Of a DNA stretch of 57,070 bases, positions 8,179-16,152 are shown in pieces. Below the pieces are notes generated by a model. That model ran no database searches and was not told the origin of the DNA. It saw only the letters and a list, made by a program, of their open reading frames with translations. The DNA lies in assembly GCA_028281445.1 (NCBI GenBank), contig JANQJW010000078.1:1-57070 (forward strand), in the 5' to 3' direction. Each line of letters begins with the position of its first letter. Position 1 is the stretch's first letter. Both the position numbers and the translations under genes were made by a program. Source of the DNA: Planctomycetota bacterium. GTDB taxonomy: Bacteria > Planctomycetota > PLA2 > JAEUHO01.

Positions 8179-9617
8179 CGTGCCCCCGGAGCCGCTTCGG
8201 CCCACGCTTCGAGGTGGTATGTACGCGGCGGCAGCTCACTGCTGAGGAGCGGCAGATCGAGTGTGCCGTTGGCGTAGCGCGGATCCCAGTTGACCGTGAG
8301 CTTGCTGTGGTCGTCGGGATCTGGTCCGTACGTGCGCTGGATGGCGACGTGGTTGCCCGCGGTCATGGCTCCGTTGATCGTTACCGCCAGAGAGCCCGTC
8401 TCGTCGAGGTTGACGTCGATGAAGTCTCGCTCGGCGTAGAGGTAGCCGTCGAGGCGTTCGATCGTGCCGTAGATCGGGTCGCCCAGGTAGATGTTGCCGG
8501 AGGCCGGCTCGTCGGGGTCTACGAGCGCGACGAATGCCACGCCGTCGAGAGCGCCATCCTGCAGCTCGAAGTTGTCCGAGAACATGATGTTGCCGCGCAC
8601 GAGGAAGGTCACCTGCACTCCGGTGCCCGTTGCGCTCGCCATGCTGAAGGTCAGCGCCGACTTGTTGTGAACCCAGAGGTTGCCGTCGATGTAGAAGACC
8701 CTTCGGGTTGTGCCGGAGCCGTCGTCGATGCTCACCATCGACGGCGCGCTGCCGCCGCCTCCGTCGTCGTCGTCATCATCGTCGTCGTCCCCGCCGCCGC
8801 CTCCGCCGGACTCGTGCGGATCCTCGAGGAAGTAGTCGTCCTTGGGCGTTCCGCTCGTCTCGTCCGTGCGGTCATCCGGGTTGCGGCGGAAGATGTGCGC
8901 CGCGTTGTTCTCCGGCACCTCGTCTGCCGTCCCTCCGCCGCTCATCGATCCCGATGACCCGTGGGTTGCGAACTGTGTTGCCACGTTGACGATCGAGGGG
9001 TCGGTGAAGTCGAAGCCCGAGAAGTCGAAGCCGGGCTGGGTGACGCCGGTGTCGCCCGTGCCCCCCGCGATCTGACCCGTTGCACGCAGGTCGCCCGTCG
9101 AGGAGGCGTCTTCCGTGAACGAGATGTCGCCGCCGCTGAAGACATCGCCGTTGACCACGTCGCCGTGCGACCCCTGGCCGCCGAACTCGAGCACGTAGTT
9201 CGGGTCCCCGGAGGAGTTGCCGGCGAACACGGCATGGTGGAACGCCTGGGTCGATGCACGGATGCGGCCCTGCACGACCCGCACGCGCCGGCCGTAGCTT
9301 CCGACCGCGAGTACCGTCCAGGTGCCGTCGCCGTTGTCGGTTGCCTCGGTCCAGTACGCGCCGCCGCCGAACGTGATGGGCGCCGCCGATGAGCCGACGT
9401 TGCCGGTTCCTCCGGTGCGCAGGCTGAGCAGCGCGGCGTCGAGCGCGGCTTCCGCCAGGTAGAGCTGCCGCATGCGCTCGCGCGTGCTCGAGACCTCTTT
9501 CTTCGCCGAGCCGACCGAGCTCAGCATCGTGAAGCCGAAGCTCATCAGCACGAGGATCAAGAACAACGCGATCGCCATCGTGTGTCCGGCCTGATTCGTA
9601 GTACGGGAGCCCGCCAT
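8175..9617 (-). CDS. PilX-like type IV pilus/pseudopilus assembly protein
   Basis: 480 residues. An N-terminal hydrophobic helix (AIALFLILVLMSFGFTML, about residues 15-32) after a short polar leader, followed by an alpha-helix with LYLAEAALDAALLSL, is the pattern of PilX N-terminal-domain proteins; the exported remainder is Gly/Asp/Ser/Thr rich and probably beta. Residues around 275-300 hold a run of nine Asp flanked by Gly runs (coding bases 8763-8789), a flexible and possibly calcium-binding linker. It sits third in the prepilin cluster, 6 nt after the PulJ-like gene, and overlaps the HEAT gene by 4 nt. Secreted-surface or envelope role inferred from context. Confidence 0.7.
   Translation of the reverse strand: MAGSRTTNQAGHTMAIALFLILVLMSFGFTMLSSVGSAKKEVSSTRERMRQLYLAEAALDAALLSLRTGGTGNVGSSAAPITFGGGAYWTEATDNGDGTWTVLAVGSYGRRVRVVQGRIRASTQAFHHAVFAGNSSGDPNYVLEFGGQGSHGDVVNGDVFSGGDISFTEDASSTGDLRATGQIAGGTGDTGVTQPGFDFSGFDFTDPSIVNVATQFATHGSSGSMSGGGTADEVPENNAAHIFRRNPDDRTDETSGTPKDDYFLEDPHESGGGGGGDDDDDDDDDGGGGSAPSMVSIDDGSGTTRRVFYIDGNLWVHNKSALTFSMASATGTGVQVTFLVRGNIMFSDNFELQDGALDGVAFVALVDPDEPASGNIYLGDPIYGTIERLDGYLYAERDFIDVNLDETGSLAVTINGAMTAGNHVAIQRTYGPDPDDHSKLTVNWDPRYANGTLDLPLLSSELPPRTYHLEAWAEAAPGAR
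8763..8789. repeat. GTC trinucleotide run encoding nine aspartates
   Basis: Nine consecutive Asp codons (GAC/GAT on the minus strand) within the PilX-like gene, between glycine-codon runs. A low-complexity stretch prone to slippage; the length could vary between strains without shifting the frame. Confidence 0.85.
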
Positions 9618-9623
9618 AGTGCG

Positions 9624-10277
9624 CTAGTTCCTCATTCGGATCGCGGTCTCGCACGTGCGGCTCGCGACCTCGCCCTCGGCATCGCGGGCCTGCATCGTGA
9701 GGCGGATCAGCATGACGCCGTCTCGCAGCTCGAAGCTCAGGCCGCGCTCGTCGAAGAGCTCGTTTCCGTTGTCGTCGATCACGTTCTCGCTCTCCCCGGC
9801 GAGGAAGCTCGCCACGCCCGTCGTCAGCAGCGAGCGCTGCTCGTTCTCGAGCCCGGCGTTGCGCACGAGCCAGATGTCGTGCTCGTCGACCAGACCGTCG
9901 CGGTCGTTGTCGATGCCGTCTTCCGGGTCGTCCGTCGCCGGCACGAGCTCGATGCTGCGTGGTGTGCTCCACACGATCCGCCCCGTCATGTCGATCTCTG
10001 CACGCTCGTAGGTCAGCGTCGAAGCGCCAAGCGGCTGCTCCGGCACCGGGTCCAGGGTGTCCACGCGCGCCTGCAGGAGCTCTTCCGAGATCTGCGCCGC
10101 AACGCGGTGGAGGCGCTGCTCGAGCTGGCTGGACGACACGGTCTGCTTGGTGACGGTGCCTGTCACCATGATCGCGCGCACGCCGACGACGACCGTGATG
10201 CTGACGAACACGATCGCCGCGACGAGTTCGATCGTCGTCAGGCCGGCTTCGCGCGGGAGAGACGTGCGTCGCACCAT
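9624..10277 (-). CDS. Prepilin-type N-methylation domain protein (PulJ-like minor pseudopilin)
   Basis: 217 residues. The class III signal is short and basic (MVRRTSLPREAG) and is followed by LTTIELVAAIVFVSITVVV; cleavage after the Gly would leave a mature N-terminus with Glu at position 5, the hallmark of type IV pilins and pseudopilins. The exported domain is acidic and includes the Asp-rich element DDPEDGIDNDRDGLVDEHD, which resembles a calcium-binding loop. ATG 10277 overlaps the stop of the previous gene by one base (TGATG). Gene order (PulI-like, PulJ-like, PilX-like) matches minor pseudopilin clusters of type II secretion or type IV pilus systems; no assembly ATPase or secretin is in the window. 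Confidence 0.8.
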   Translation of the reverse strand: MVRRTSLPREAGLTTIELVAAIVFVSITVVVGVRAIMVTGTVTKQTVSSSQLEQRLHRVAAQISEELLQARVDTLDPVPEQPLGASTLTYERAEIDMTGRIVWSTPRSIELVPATDDPEDGIDNDRDGLVDEHDIWLVRNAGLENEQRSLLTTGVASFLAGESENVIDDNGNELFDERGLSFELRDGVMLIRLTMQARDAEGEVASRTCETAIRMRN

Positions 10278-10867
10278 CACTCTCCTCGATGCGCCAGGAC
10301 GCGCACCAGCTGAACGGCACTGACGCCCCGCGGGCTTACCCAGGTCACCCGCACGTGCACCGGCAGGATCACGTATGTCGTGCTGCGGTCGCCGGCGGCC
10401 AGCGTGCCATCGCCGTCGAGATCCCAGCCCTGTTGGCCCCACATCCCGCCGCTGACCATCTCCGAGAGGTGACCGTCCATGTCCAGCGGGAACGTGAACT
10501 CCACGTTCATCGTCTGCCGGTGGGTCGGGGCCGAGGCGGGCGAGAGCACGCCGCTCGTGAGCAGGCCCGACGTGCGATGCGGATCGACGGCGAACAGGTT
10601 GCCCGGCGCCGTGCCGGCGCCGTCGGGATCGTCCGCCGGATCGGCATTGAAGCGCGCGAAGACTTCGTCGAGCGGAATGGTCTCGAGTTCTTCGACCACG
10701 TGTCGCAGGGTGTCCGTCGCCACCGCGGTCTCTCGGTTGTCCTGCTCGAGACTCATGCCCGAGATCGTCGAGGACACGCTGCCAGCGGCTGCGAGCGCAA
10801 GCACCAACAGCGCGAGCAGGATCTCGATGAGCAACGCACCGCGCTCACTGGACTTGCCTGTCTGCAC
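10277..10867 (-). CDS. Prepilin-type protein (PulI/PilV-like minor pseudopilin)
   Basis: 196 residues. The leader MQTGKSSERG precedes ALLIEILLALLVLALAAAG: a processing Gly, Glu at mature position 5 and a hydrophobic helix, as in PilV/GspI proteins. The remainder is a small exported domain with a WDLDGDGTL loop that looks calcium-binding. First gene of the cluster; upstream lies a 139-bp spacer (10868-11006) with no strong Shine-Dalgarno match. The next gene starts on the last base of its stop codon. Confidence 0.78.
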   Translation of the reverse strand: MQTGKSSERGALLIEILLALLVLALAAAGSVSSTISGMSLEQDNRETAVATDTLRHVVEELETIPLDEVFARFNADPADDPDGAGTAPGNLFAVDPHRTSGLLTSGVLSPASAPTHRQTMNVEFTFPLDMDGHLSEMVSGGMWGQQGWDLDGDGTLAAGDRSTTYVILPVHVRVTWVSPRGVSAVQLVRVLAHRGE

Positions 10868-11006
10868 GCTTCGGCTCCCGGTCGCGGCCCGGACGCACCG
10901 CGCGCCGGGCAGAATCCGGGCTTCTATCGGCCGTCTTGGCGGCGCAGCTTCACGGTTTGCCTACATTTTGGCGCCGAGAACCGCTGTTGTTCGCGCCTCG
11001 ATAGCC

Positions 11007-12551
11007 TTACTTCACCACCTTGAACAGGCCATCGTTCTGTTCCGCCAGGCGCTTCATGAACTCGAGAGCGCGATCGCGGTTCTCGGTGCCGGCGAAGGCG
11101 CGCGGCGGATCACCGCGCATGAGGGCGATGGCGTGGATGCGCACGCGCCGGTAGCGGTTCCAGTCGCGCACCTGGAGCAGGATCAGATCCGGGTCCGTGA
11201 CGGCGCCGACGCTCGGGTGTCCGTCCGTCAGGAAGAACACCGTGTCGGCGTCGGGGTCCCGGAAGGCAGCGGCCAGCGCGTCGTACGTGTTCGTGCCGTT
11301 CACGGGCCGCTGGTTGCGGATGAAGCGCATCGCTCCGTTCTTGCCCGTGATGTTGCCCTTCGTCGCTGCCGCCAGGCCGGGACGCCACGCCCATGCGTTG
11401 TCGCTGTAGACGATCACATTGAAGCGGGTGGTCTTCGGGAGGCGCTCGAGGACCTTCGTGATCTCCTCCTTGGCCGCGACCAGGCGCTCGTTCCAGCTCA
11501 TGCTGCGGCTGGCGTCGAGAACGAACACGAGCCGGCTCGAGCGGATCGGCAGGTCGTAGTAGCGCAGTCCCGTCACGGTCTTGCGGCCGGGCTTCGGCGC
11601 CGCACGGACGAACGGCTTGTCCTTCACCGTCAGCCACCACGAGTGCCAGAGCTCGTGGTCGTCGCCGATCTGCTTGCCGGAGATCATCTCCAGGGCGCGA
11701 ACGAACGCGTCCGCCAGGCGGAGATCGCTCTGCTTGTAGCGCTCCAGACAACGGATGAGATCGGGGATCGGATCCGGCTCGCCGATCTGCCCGAGCGCCT
11801 TCGCCGCCGACTCGATGACGCGCGGCACGGGGTCCTGGAGGAGCTTTCGCAGGCAGGCGACCCCGCGCTTGTTGCCGATGCGGCCCAACGCGCGCGCCGC
11901 GGCGTCGCGCAAGTGCGCATCGTCTTCCCGCGCGAACATCTCGATGAACGTGATGGCGTTCGTCGCCTGCAGCCGCCCGAGCGCCTCGAGCGTCTCGATC
12001 TGGACGAGCAGCGACGGCTCACGCAGCAGCTTGATGAGCGGGAGCACGTTGGCCGAGTCGCCCTGCTCTGCCAGGGCGCGGACGATCTGCGCCTTCACGC
12101 GCGGCGTCGCCTTCATGAGGCCCGTCGTGCGCAGCCACGTGCGCGCGGCCGGATCCTGGGCGCCTGCGAGCACCCGGTGCAGCAGCTCGAGGAGCAGCGG
12201 GTCGCGGCTCTCCCGCTCGACCCATCGGATCGCGCGGTCCAGCTCGCGTCCGGAGCCGTTGCGCACCATCGCCTCCAGGATCAAGGACGCGCGGCGGCGA
12301 TCCGCACGACCGTACTTCCGGAGGAGGTCGCGCAGCGTCTCTCGTGCCTCCTTCGTTCGCAGGTCGGCGATCTGCTGCAGGACCTCTTGCTGCCGGCCGT
12401 AACCCTCCTCCGTGCGCTCGCCGATCAGGCTCTCGTAGTCGCGAACGAGGTCCGGCAGGGCCTCCGATGCGCGCAGCACGCCTACGAACCCCAGGGTCCC
12501 GAAGCCCACGATGAGGGCGGCGGCGAGGAGCGGGCGCATGGTCGTCATCAT
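11007..12551 (-). CDS. Secreted HEAT-repeat and von Willebrand factor A protein
   Basis: 514 residues. An N-terminal signal or anchor (about residues 5-25) is followed by HEAT repeats (about 60-300; for example AHLRDAAARALGRIGN and RVIESAAKALGQIGE) and then a VWA domain (about 340-514). The MIDAS is intact: DASRSMS with Asp346, Thr in GTNTYDAL, and LTDGHPS. VWA domains bind protein ligands through a divalent metal. Start choice is uncertain between ATGs at 12551, 12548 and 12539; the GAAGG just before 12551 would suit the later ones. It follows the cyclophilin fusion gene with a 37-bp gap and is probably its operon partner. Confidence 0.82.
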   Translation of the reverse strand: MMTTMRPLLAAALIVGFGTLGFVGVLRASEALPDLVRDYESLIGERTEEGYGRQQEVLQQIADLRTKEARETLRDLLRKYGRADRRRASLILEAMVRNGSGRELDRAIRWVERESRDPLLLELLHRVLAGAQDPAARTWLRTTGLMKATPRVKAQIVRALAEQGDSANVLPLIKLLREPSLLVQIETLEALGRLQATNAITFIEMFAREDDAHLRDAAARALGRIGNKRGVACLRKLLQDPVPRVIESAAKALGQIGEPDPIPDLIRCLERYKQSDLRLADAFVRALEMISGKQIGDDHELWHSWWLTVKDKPFVRAAPKPGRKTVTGLRYYDLPIRSSRLVFVLDASRSMSWNERLVAAKEEITKVLERLPKTTRFNVIVYSDNAWAWRPGLAAATKGNITGKNGAMRFIRNQRPVNGTNTYDALAAAFRDPDADTVFFLTDGHPSVGAVTDPDLILLQVRDWNRYRRVRIHAIALMRGDPPRAFAGTENRDRALEFMKRLAEQNDGLFKVVK

Positions 12552-12588
12552 CCTTCAAACGTCGCGGCTGGCGGGACGCCGGGGTCGA

Positions 12589-14229
12589 TCACCGACGTAG
12601 GACCACGGCCTTGTCGAGCCGGTCGCAGTAGGCGACCTCGTCCACCGCGCCCATGCCGCTGACGACGCGGCCGAACAGGGTGTAGCCGTCTTCGTCCTCC
12701 GGCCCCGGATCGGAGAACTCGAGCCGCGGCGAGGTCAGGATGAAGAACTGGCTGCCGTTCACCTTCCGGTCCCGGCGGGCGAACCCGACGGTGCCGCGCC
12801 AGAACTCGCGCCGCTCGTTGCGCTCCATCTCCACTTCGATGGGGGACGTGCCGCGCCCGCCGAACTCGCAGCCCTGGCGCGTCTTCGGGCAGCCCACCTG
12901 GGCCAGGAAGTCGCCCTTGACGCGGTGGAAGAACAGGCCGTCGTAGAACTTCGCTTCGACGAGGTTCAGGAAGTGCTCGGCGGCGTGCGGGACCTCGTCG
13001 GCGAAGAGCTCGAGCACCACCAGGCCGCGCGGCGTGTGCAGCGCGACGAGGGGGCGGGTGGCGCGGTTCGGGTCCTCGGCGTCCGCGCGCTGCTCCTTGG
13101 CATGCGCCTGGGCCTTGTCGAGCGCGGCCGCAGCCTTGGGCTTGTAGATGCCGGCGTACTGCGGCACGCGCCGCGCGAGCTCCGACCAGTCGCGGGCGGC
13201 TTCCACGTAGCGGTCCACGGATTCCAGCGTCAGCACGCGTTCGAACAGCGCGCTCTGCGACGCGGCGCGGTCCGTGCGGTTGACGAGCGCGTCCAGGATG
13301 CCGAGCGCCTCCGCGCGCCGGTTGAGGTAACGCAGCGTGGTGGCACGGGCGAGCAGGTCGCCGGCCGAGAGCTTCTCGTGCTTCTGGACCCACTCGAGGT
13401 TCTCGAAGACCTCCTTCTCGAACTCGTCGTTGCGCTTCTTCGTCTTCTTCCATTCCTCGCGAAGAAGGTTCACCGCGGCGTGCGCTTCCTGCCCCCGTCG
13501 CGTGAGCTCGCGGTCGTGTTCGATGAACTTCGTCCACACGGTCTTGGGGAATGCGCCCGGACCCGTCGGATCGCCGAGCTCGTTCAGGAGACACCAGCGA
13601 CCGGCCGTCGCGAGGTCGGGCGGCATCTGCTGCGGCTTGCCGATGAAGTCGAGGCCGGCCGGCCAGATCACGTTCCTGCGGCTGTGCGGGCGCACCCAGT
13701 GCACGGCGAAGCGCCGCGGCGCGCGATCGTCCTTCGTGAGCCCGAGCACCGACAGGCTGAAGGCCATCTCGACATGCGCCACGTGCTCCGAGAACCAGCG
13801 CCGGGCCACGACCGCGTCGTGCACGCGCTGTGACCCCTCGGCCGTCATGCGCCGCACGATGAGGTGCGGGCGGCTGTGATCGTGGGGCTCGTAGTTGATC
13901 CGCACGAAGTCGCGTGCCCGCATGCCCGAGGCCTTGCCGTCCGGACTGAAGAAGAGCGTCAGGTTGCCCCGCAGCGGCCACGCGTGCGGGCTCTCCAGCG
14001 CCACAAGCAACATGCCTCGATGCTGCTGCAGGTAGAGCTTCGCGCCGCTCTCGCCCAGTGAGAGCGACAGCGCTTGTTGCCACTCGGCAGCGTTCACGAT
14101 GCCGTCTAGCTGGACGGGAAGCCCTTCCGGCACGGCGTGCGCGGGCGGGTCCGCCTCCGCCGTGTGCGCGGCGAGCAGCAGCACGCCGCCGAGGGCGAGT
14201 ACCTGTACGAGTCTCTTGGCGTCCACCAT
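12589..14229 (-). CDS. Secreted CBM9-like / cyclophilin peptidyl-prolyl isomerase fusion
   Basis: 546 residues with a signal peptide (VQVLALGGVLLLAAHTAEA). Residues about 35-220 look like a family-9 carbohydrate-binding or DOMON-like beta domain (VQLDGIVNAAEWQQALSL start). A helical linker region (about 230-380) follows, and residues about 390-546 are a cyclophilin-type PPIase: FYDGLFFHRVKGDFLAQVG, GGRGTSPIEVE and NGSQFFI carry the active-site Arg, Gln and Phe positions. Expected role: proline isomerisation of exported proteins. A TATGCT box 8 nt before ATG 14229 is its only promoter-like signal. Divergent from the desulfurase gene. The fusion is unusual. Confidence 0.8.
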   Translation of the reverse strand: MVDAKRLVQVLALGGVLLLAAHTAEADPPAHAVPEGLPVQLDGIVNAAEWQQALSLSLGESGAKLYLQQHRGMLLVALESPHAWPLRGNLTLFFSPDGKASGMRARDFVRINYEPHDHSRPHLIVRRMTAEGSQRVHDAVVARRWFSEHVAHVEMAFSLSVLGLTKDDRAPRRFAVHWVRPHSRRNVIWPAGLDFIGKPQQMPPDLATAGRWCLLNELGDPTGPGAFPKTVWTKFIEHDRELTRRGQEAHAAVNLLREEWKKTKKRNDEFEKEVFENLEWVQKHEKLSAGDLLARATTLRYLNRRAEALGILDALVNRTDRAASQSALFERVLTLESVDRYVEAARDWSELARRVPQYAGIYKPKAAAALDKAQAHAKEQRADAEDPNRATRPLVALHTPRGLVVLELFADEVPHAAEHFLNLVEAKFYDGLFFHRVKGDFLAQVGCPKTRQGCEFGGRGTSPIEVEMERNERREFWRGTVGFARRDRKVNGSQFFILTSPRLEFSDPGPEDEDGYTLFGRVVSGMGAVDEVAYCDRLDKAVVLRR

Positions 14230-14237
14230 CGCCCCAG

Positions 14238-14243
14238 AGCATA
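14238..14243 (-). promoter_or_regulatory. TANNNT -10 box (TATGCT), 8 nt before start 14229
   Basis: TATGCT on the minus strand ends 8 nt before the ATG; no Shine-Dalgarno match lies between. It fits the leaderless-gene pattern seen repeatedly in this window and is paired with a divergent TATGCT at 14282-14287. Confidence 0.5.
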
Positions 14244-14281
14244 CCGCTCGGCGCGGCGAGGGCCCGGGCCCCGGCGACGGC

Positions 14282-14287
14282 TATGCT
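14282..14287 (+). promoter_or_regulatory. TANNNT -10 box (TATGCT), 7 nt before start 14295
   Basis: TATGCT followed by GACGCCC and the ATG of the desulfurase gene. It argues for ATG 14295 rather than the in-frame ATG at 14283, which lies inside the box. No Shine-Dalgarno sequence. Confidence 0.5.
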
Positions 14288-14294
14288 GACGCCC

Positions 14295-15623
14295 ATGACC
14301 GTAGGCGTCGACCAGATCAGTGCCATTCGCGCGGACTTCCCGGCGCTCCGGCGACTGCGGAACGGCAAGCCGCCGATCTACTTCAACAACTCCTGCATGT
14401 CCTTGCGGCCCCAGCCCGTGATCGACGCAATCACCCGCTACTACGCCGAATTCCCCACTTGTGGCGGCGGCCGCGCCGAGGGCACGAAGCGCCTCCACAA
14501 CTGGTTCCAGGACGAGCTGCGCAGCCACGAGGTCTACGCGCGCGAGGCCGTGTGTGAGCTGCTCGGCGCGGCGAGCGCCGACGAGATTGTCTGGACCCGG
14601 AATACGACCGAAGCGCTCAACATCGTGGCCCACGGCCTTGCGCTCGAGCCCGGGGACGAGGTCGTCGGATGCGAGCGCGAGCACAACAGCAACCTCGTTC
14701 CGTGGCTCGAGGTCGAGCGCGCGCTGCGCCGTCGGGCCGGCGATCCCGGCCTCGTCGTCCGCCGCACGTTCGACCTCGCCGAGGACCAGTCCTTCGACAT
14801 CGAGAAGGCGCTCGCGGCCATCACGCCGAACACCAAGGTGCTTGCGCTCGGCCACGCCAGCAACCTCGACGGCACGCTGATCGCGGATGCGGAGCTGAAG
14901 CGGCTCGCCGACCGGATCCACGAGGTCGGTGGTTTGTTCGTGCTCGACGCCGCGCAGAGCGTGCCGCACCGGCCGGTCGACGTGCAGGCGCTGGGCATCG
15001 ACTTCCTCGCCTTCTCGATCCACAAGATGTGCGGGCCGACGGGCATGGGGGCGCTCTACGGACGGATGTCATTGCTCGCGTCATTGGACCCGTGGGTCGT
15101 CGGCGGCGACACCGTTGCGGACACGTGGCTGGATCGCGTCGAGTACAAGCGTCCGCCCGGGCGCTTCGAAGGCGGACTGCAGCACTACGCAGGCATCGTC
15201 GGGACGGGCGCGGCGATCGACTACGTCACAAAGCACGTCGGCTACGACACGATTCGCGCGCAAGAGCTTGCGCTGAATCAGCGCATGACGGAGCGCATCG
15301 CACCCCTGCAGGACGAGAACTTCTGGCTGCTCGGCCCCGAGGATCCCGAGCGGCGCGGCGGCGTGATCACGATGACGTCGCCCCATGGCGCGCTCATCAA
15401 CGCCATCGAGAAGACAGGGGACGAAGAGGCCAACATCATGGTCCGCAAGGGCATGTTCTGCGGCAACGCCTACCTGCACAAGCGCTTCGACGGCGTGGGC
15501 AGCGCGGCGAACAACCTGCGTGCGTCGGCGTACTTCTACAACACGCTCGAAGAGTGCGACGTGTTCTGTGACGTGGTCGAGCGCGTCGTCAAGAACCCCT
15601 TCGACTACTTCGACGACGAGTAG
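14295..15623 (+). CDS. SufS/CsdA-like cysteine desulfurase (class V aminotransferase)
   Basis: 442 residues. PLP fold type I; the start region AIRADFPALRRLRNGKPPIYFNN matches the SufS N-terminus. The Schiff-base lysine is Lys244 in SIHKMCGPTGMGALYG, and the substrate-facing histidine is in ECEREHNSN-type context. A cysteine at 389 (RKGMFCGNAYL) aligns with the catalytic Cys of SufS (RxGHHCxxP). The reaction would be L-cysteine to alanine plus persulfide sulfur. The next gene, 12 nt downstream, is NifU-like, and cysS follows, giving a cysteine-centred operon. Some members of this family are selenocysteine lyases or other class V enzymes, so the exact substrate is inferred. Confidence 0.82.
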   Translation: MTVGVDQISAIRADFPALRRLRNGKPPIYFNNSCMSLRPQPVIDAITRYYAEFPTCGGGRAEGTKRLHNWFQDELRSHEVYAREAVCELLGAASADEIVWTRNTTEALNIVAHGLALEPGDEVVGCEREHNSNLVPWLEVERALRRRAGDPGLVVRRTFDLAEDQSFDIEKALAAITPNTKVLALGHASNLDGTLIADAELKRLADRIHEVGGLFVLDAAQSVPHRPVDVQALGIDFLAFSIHKMCGPTGMGALYGRMSLLASLDPWVVGGDTVADTWLDRVEYKRPPGRFEGGLQHYAGIVGTGAAIDYVTKHVGYDTIRAQELALNQRMTERIAPLQDENFWLLGPEDPERRGGVITMTSPHGALINAIEKTGDEEANIMVRKGMFCGNAYLHKRFDGVGSAANNLRASAYFYNTLEECDVFCDVVERVVKNPFDYFDDE

Positions 15624-15635
15624 GCGGATACGCGC

Positions 15636-16136
15636 GTGGCCATCTCGACCGCCGTTCGCCGCTACTACGCCGAGAAGATCTACGCGCAGACCAGTCGCAC
15701 CGGGGCACCGCCGAACTTCCGGCCGCGTGACGACGAGCCGGCGGGGCGGTCGACCGTCGAGGGCTGCCGCGGCGGCGGAAAGAACATCCTGGAGATCCGG
15801 CTTTACGGAACGGAACAGACGGTCGAGGACGTGCGTTTGTCCTGCGGTCTCTGCAATCCCGCGATGATGGCGGCCGCCGACATCGCCGCGGAGTGGGCTC
15901 GCGGTCGCGGGCCCGAGGAGATCCTGCGCGTCGACGCGATGTCCGTGCCGGCCCTGGAGCCGTTCTTCGAGCGGTTGGGCGGGCCGGGCGAGCCGGACGA
16001 CGCTCGCGAAAAGTTCCAATACGTACTGATGGCGTTACAAAACGCCGTACGGGACTCGAGGGGCGAACCTGCGATCCCGATTCCCGAGATGCGAGAGCCC
16101 GGCGAGCGAGACTGGGCCGAGGACACAGACTCATGA
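15636..16136 (+). CDS. NifU/IscU-like iron-sulfur scaffold protein, divergent
   Basis: 166 residues, GTG start. The pattern of the IscU/NifU N-terminal domain can be followed: YYAEKIYAQTSRTG at the start, an EGC segment (Cys44), TVEDVRLSCGLCNPAM (Cys70 and Cys73) and a final helix YVLMALQNAVRD. In canonical scaffolds three cysteines and an aspartate hold the cluster; here the CGD aspartate is replaced (CRG) and the third cysteine position (KLHCSN in others) reads EKFQYV, so the site is altered. Immediate neighbour of the desulfurase, which supports a sulfur-transfer or cluster role, but it may have lost classic scaffold function. Confidence 0.62.
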   Translation: MAISTAVRRYYAEKIYAQTSRTGAPPNFRPRDDEPAGRSTVEGCRGGGKNILEIRLYGTEQTVEDVRLSCGLCNPAMMAAADIAAEWARGRGPEEILRVDAMSVPALEPFFERLGGPGEPDDAREKFQYVLMALQNAVRDSRGEPAIPIPEMREPGERDWAEDTDS

Positions 16137-16152
16137 TCACGAGGCGCGCGCC

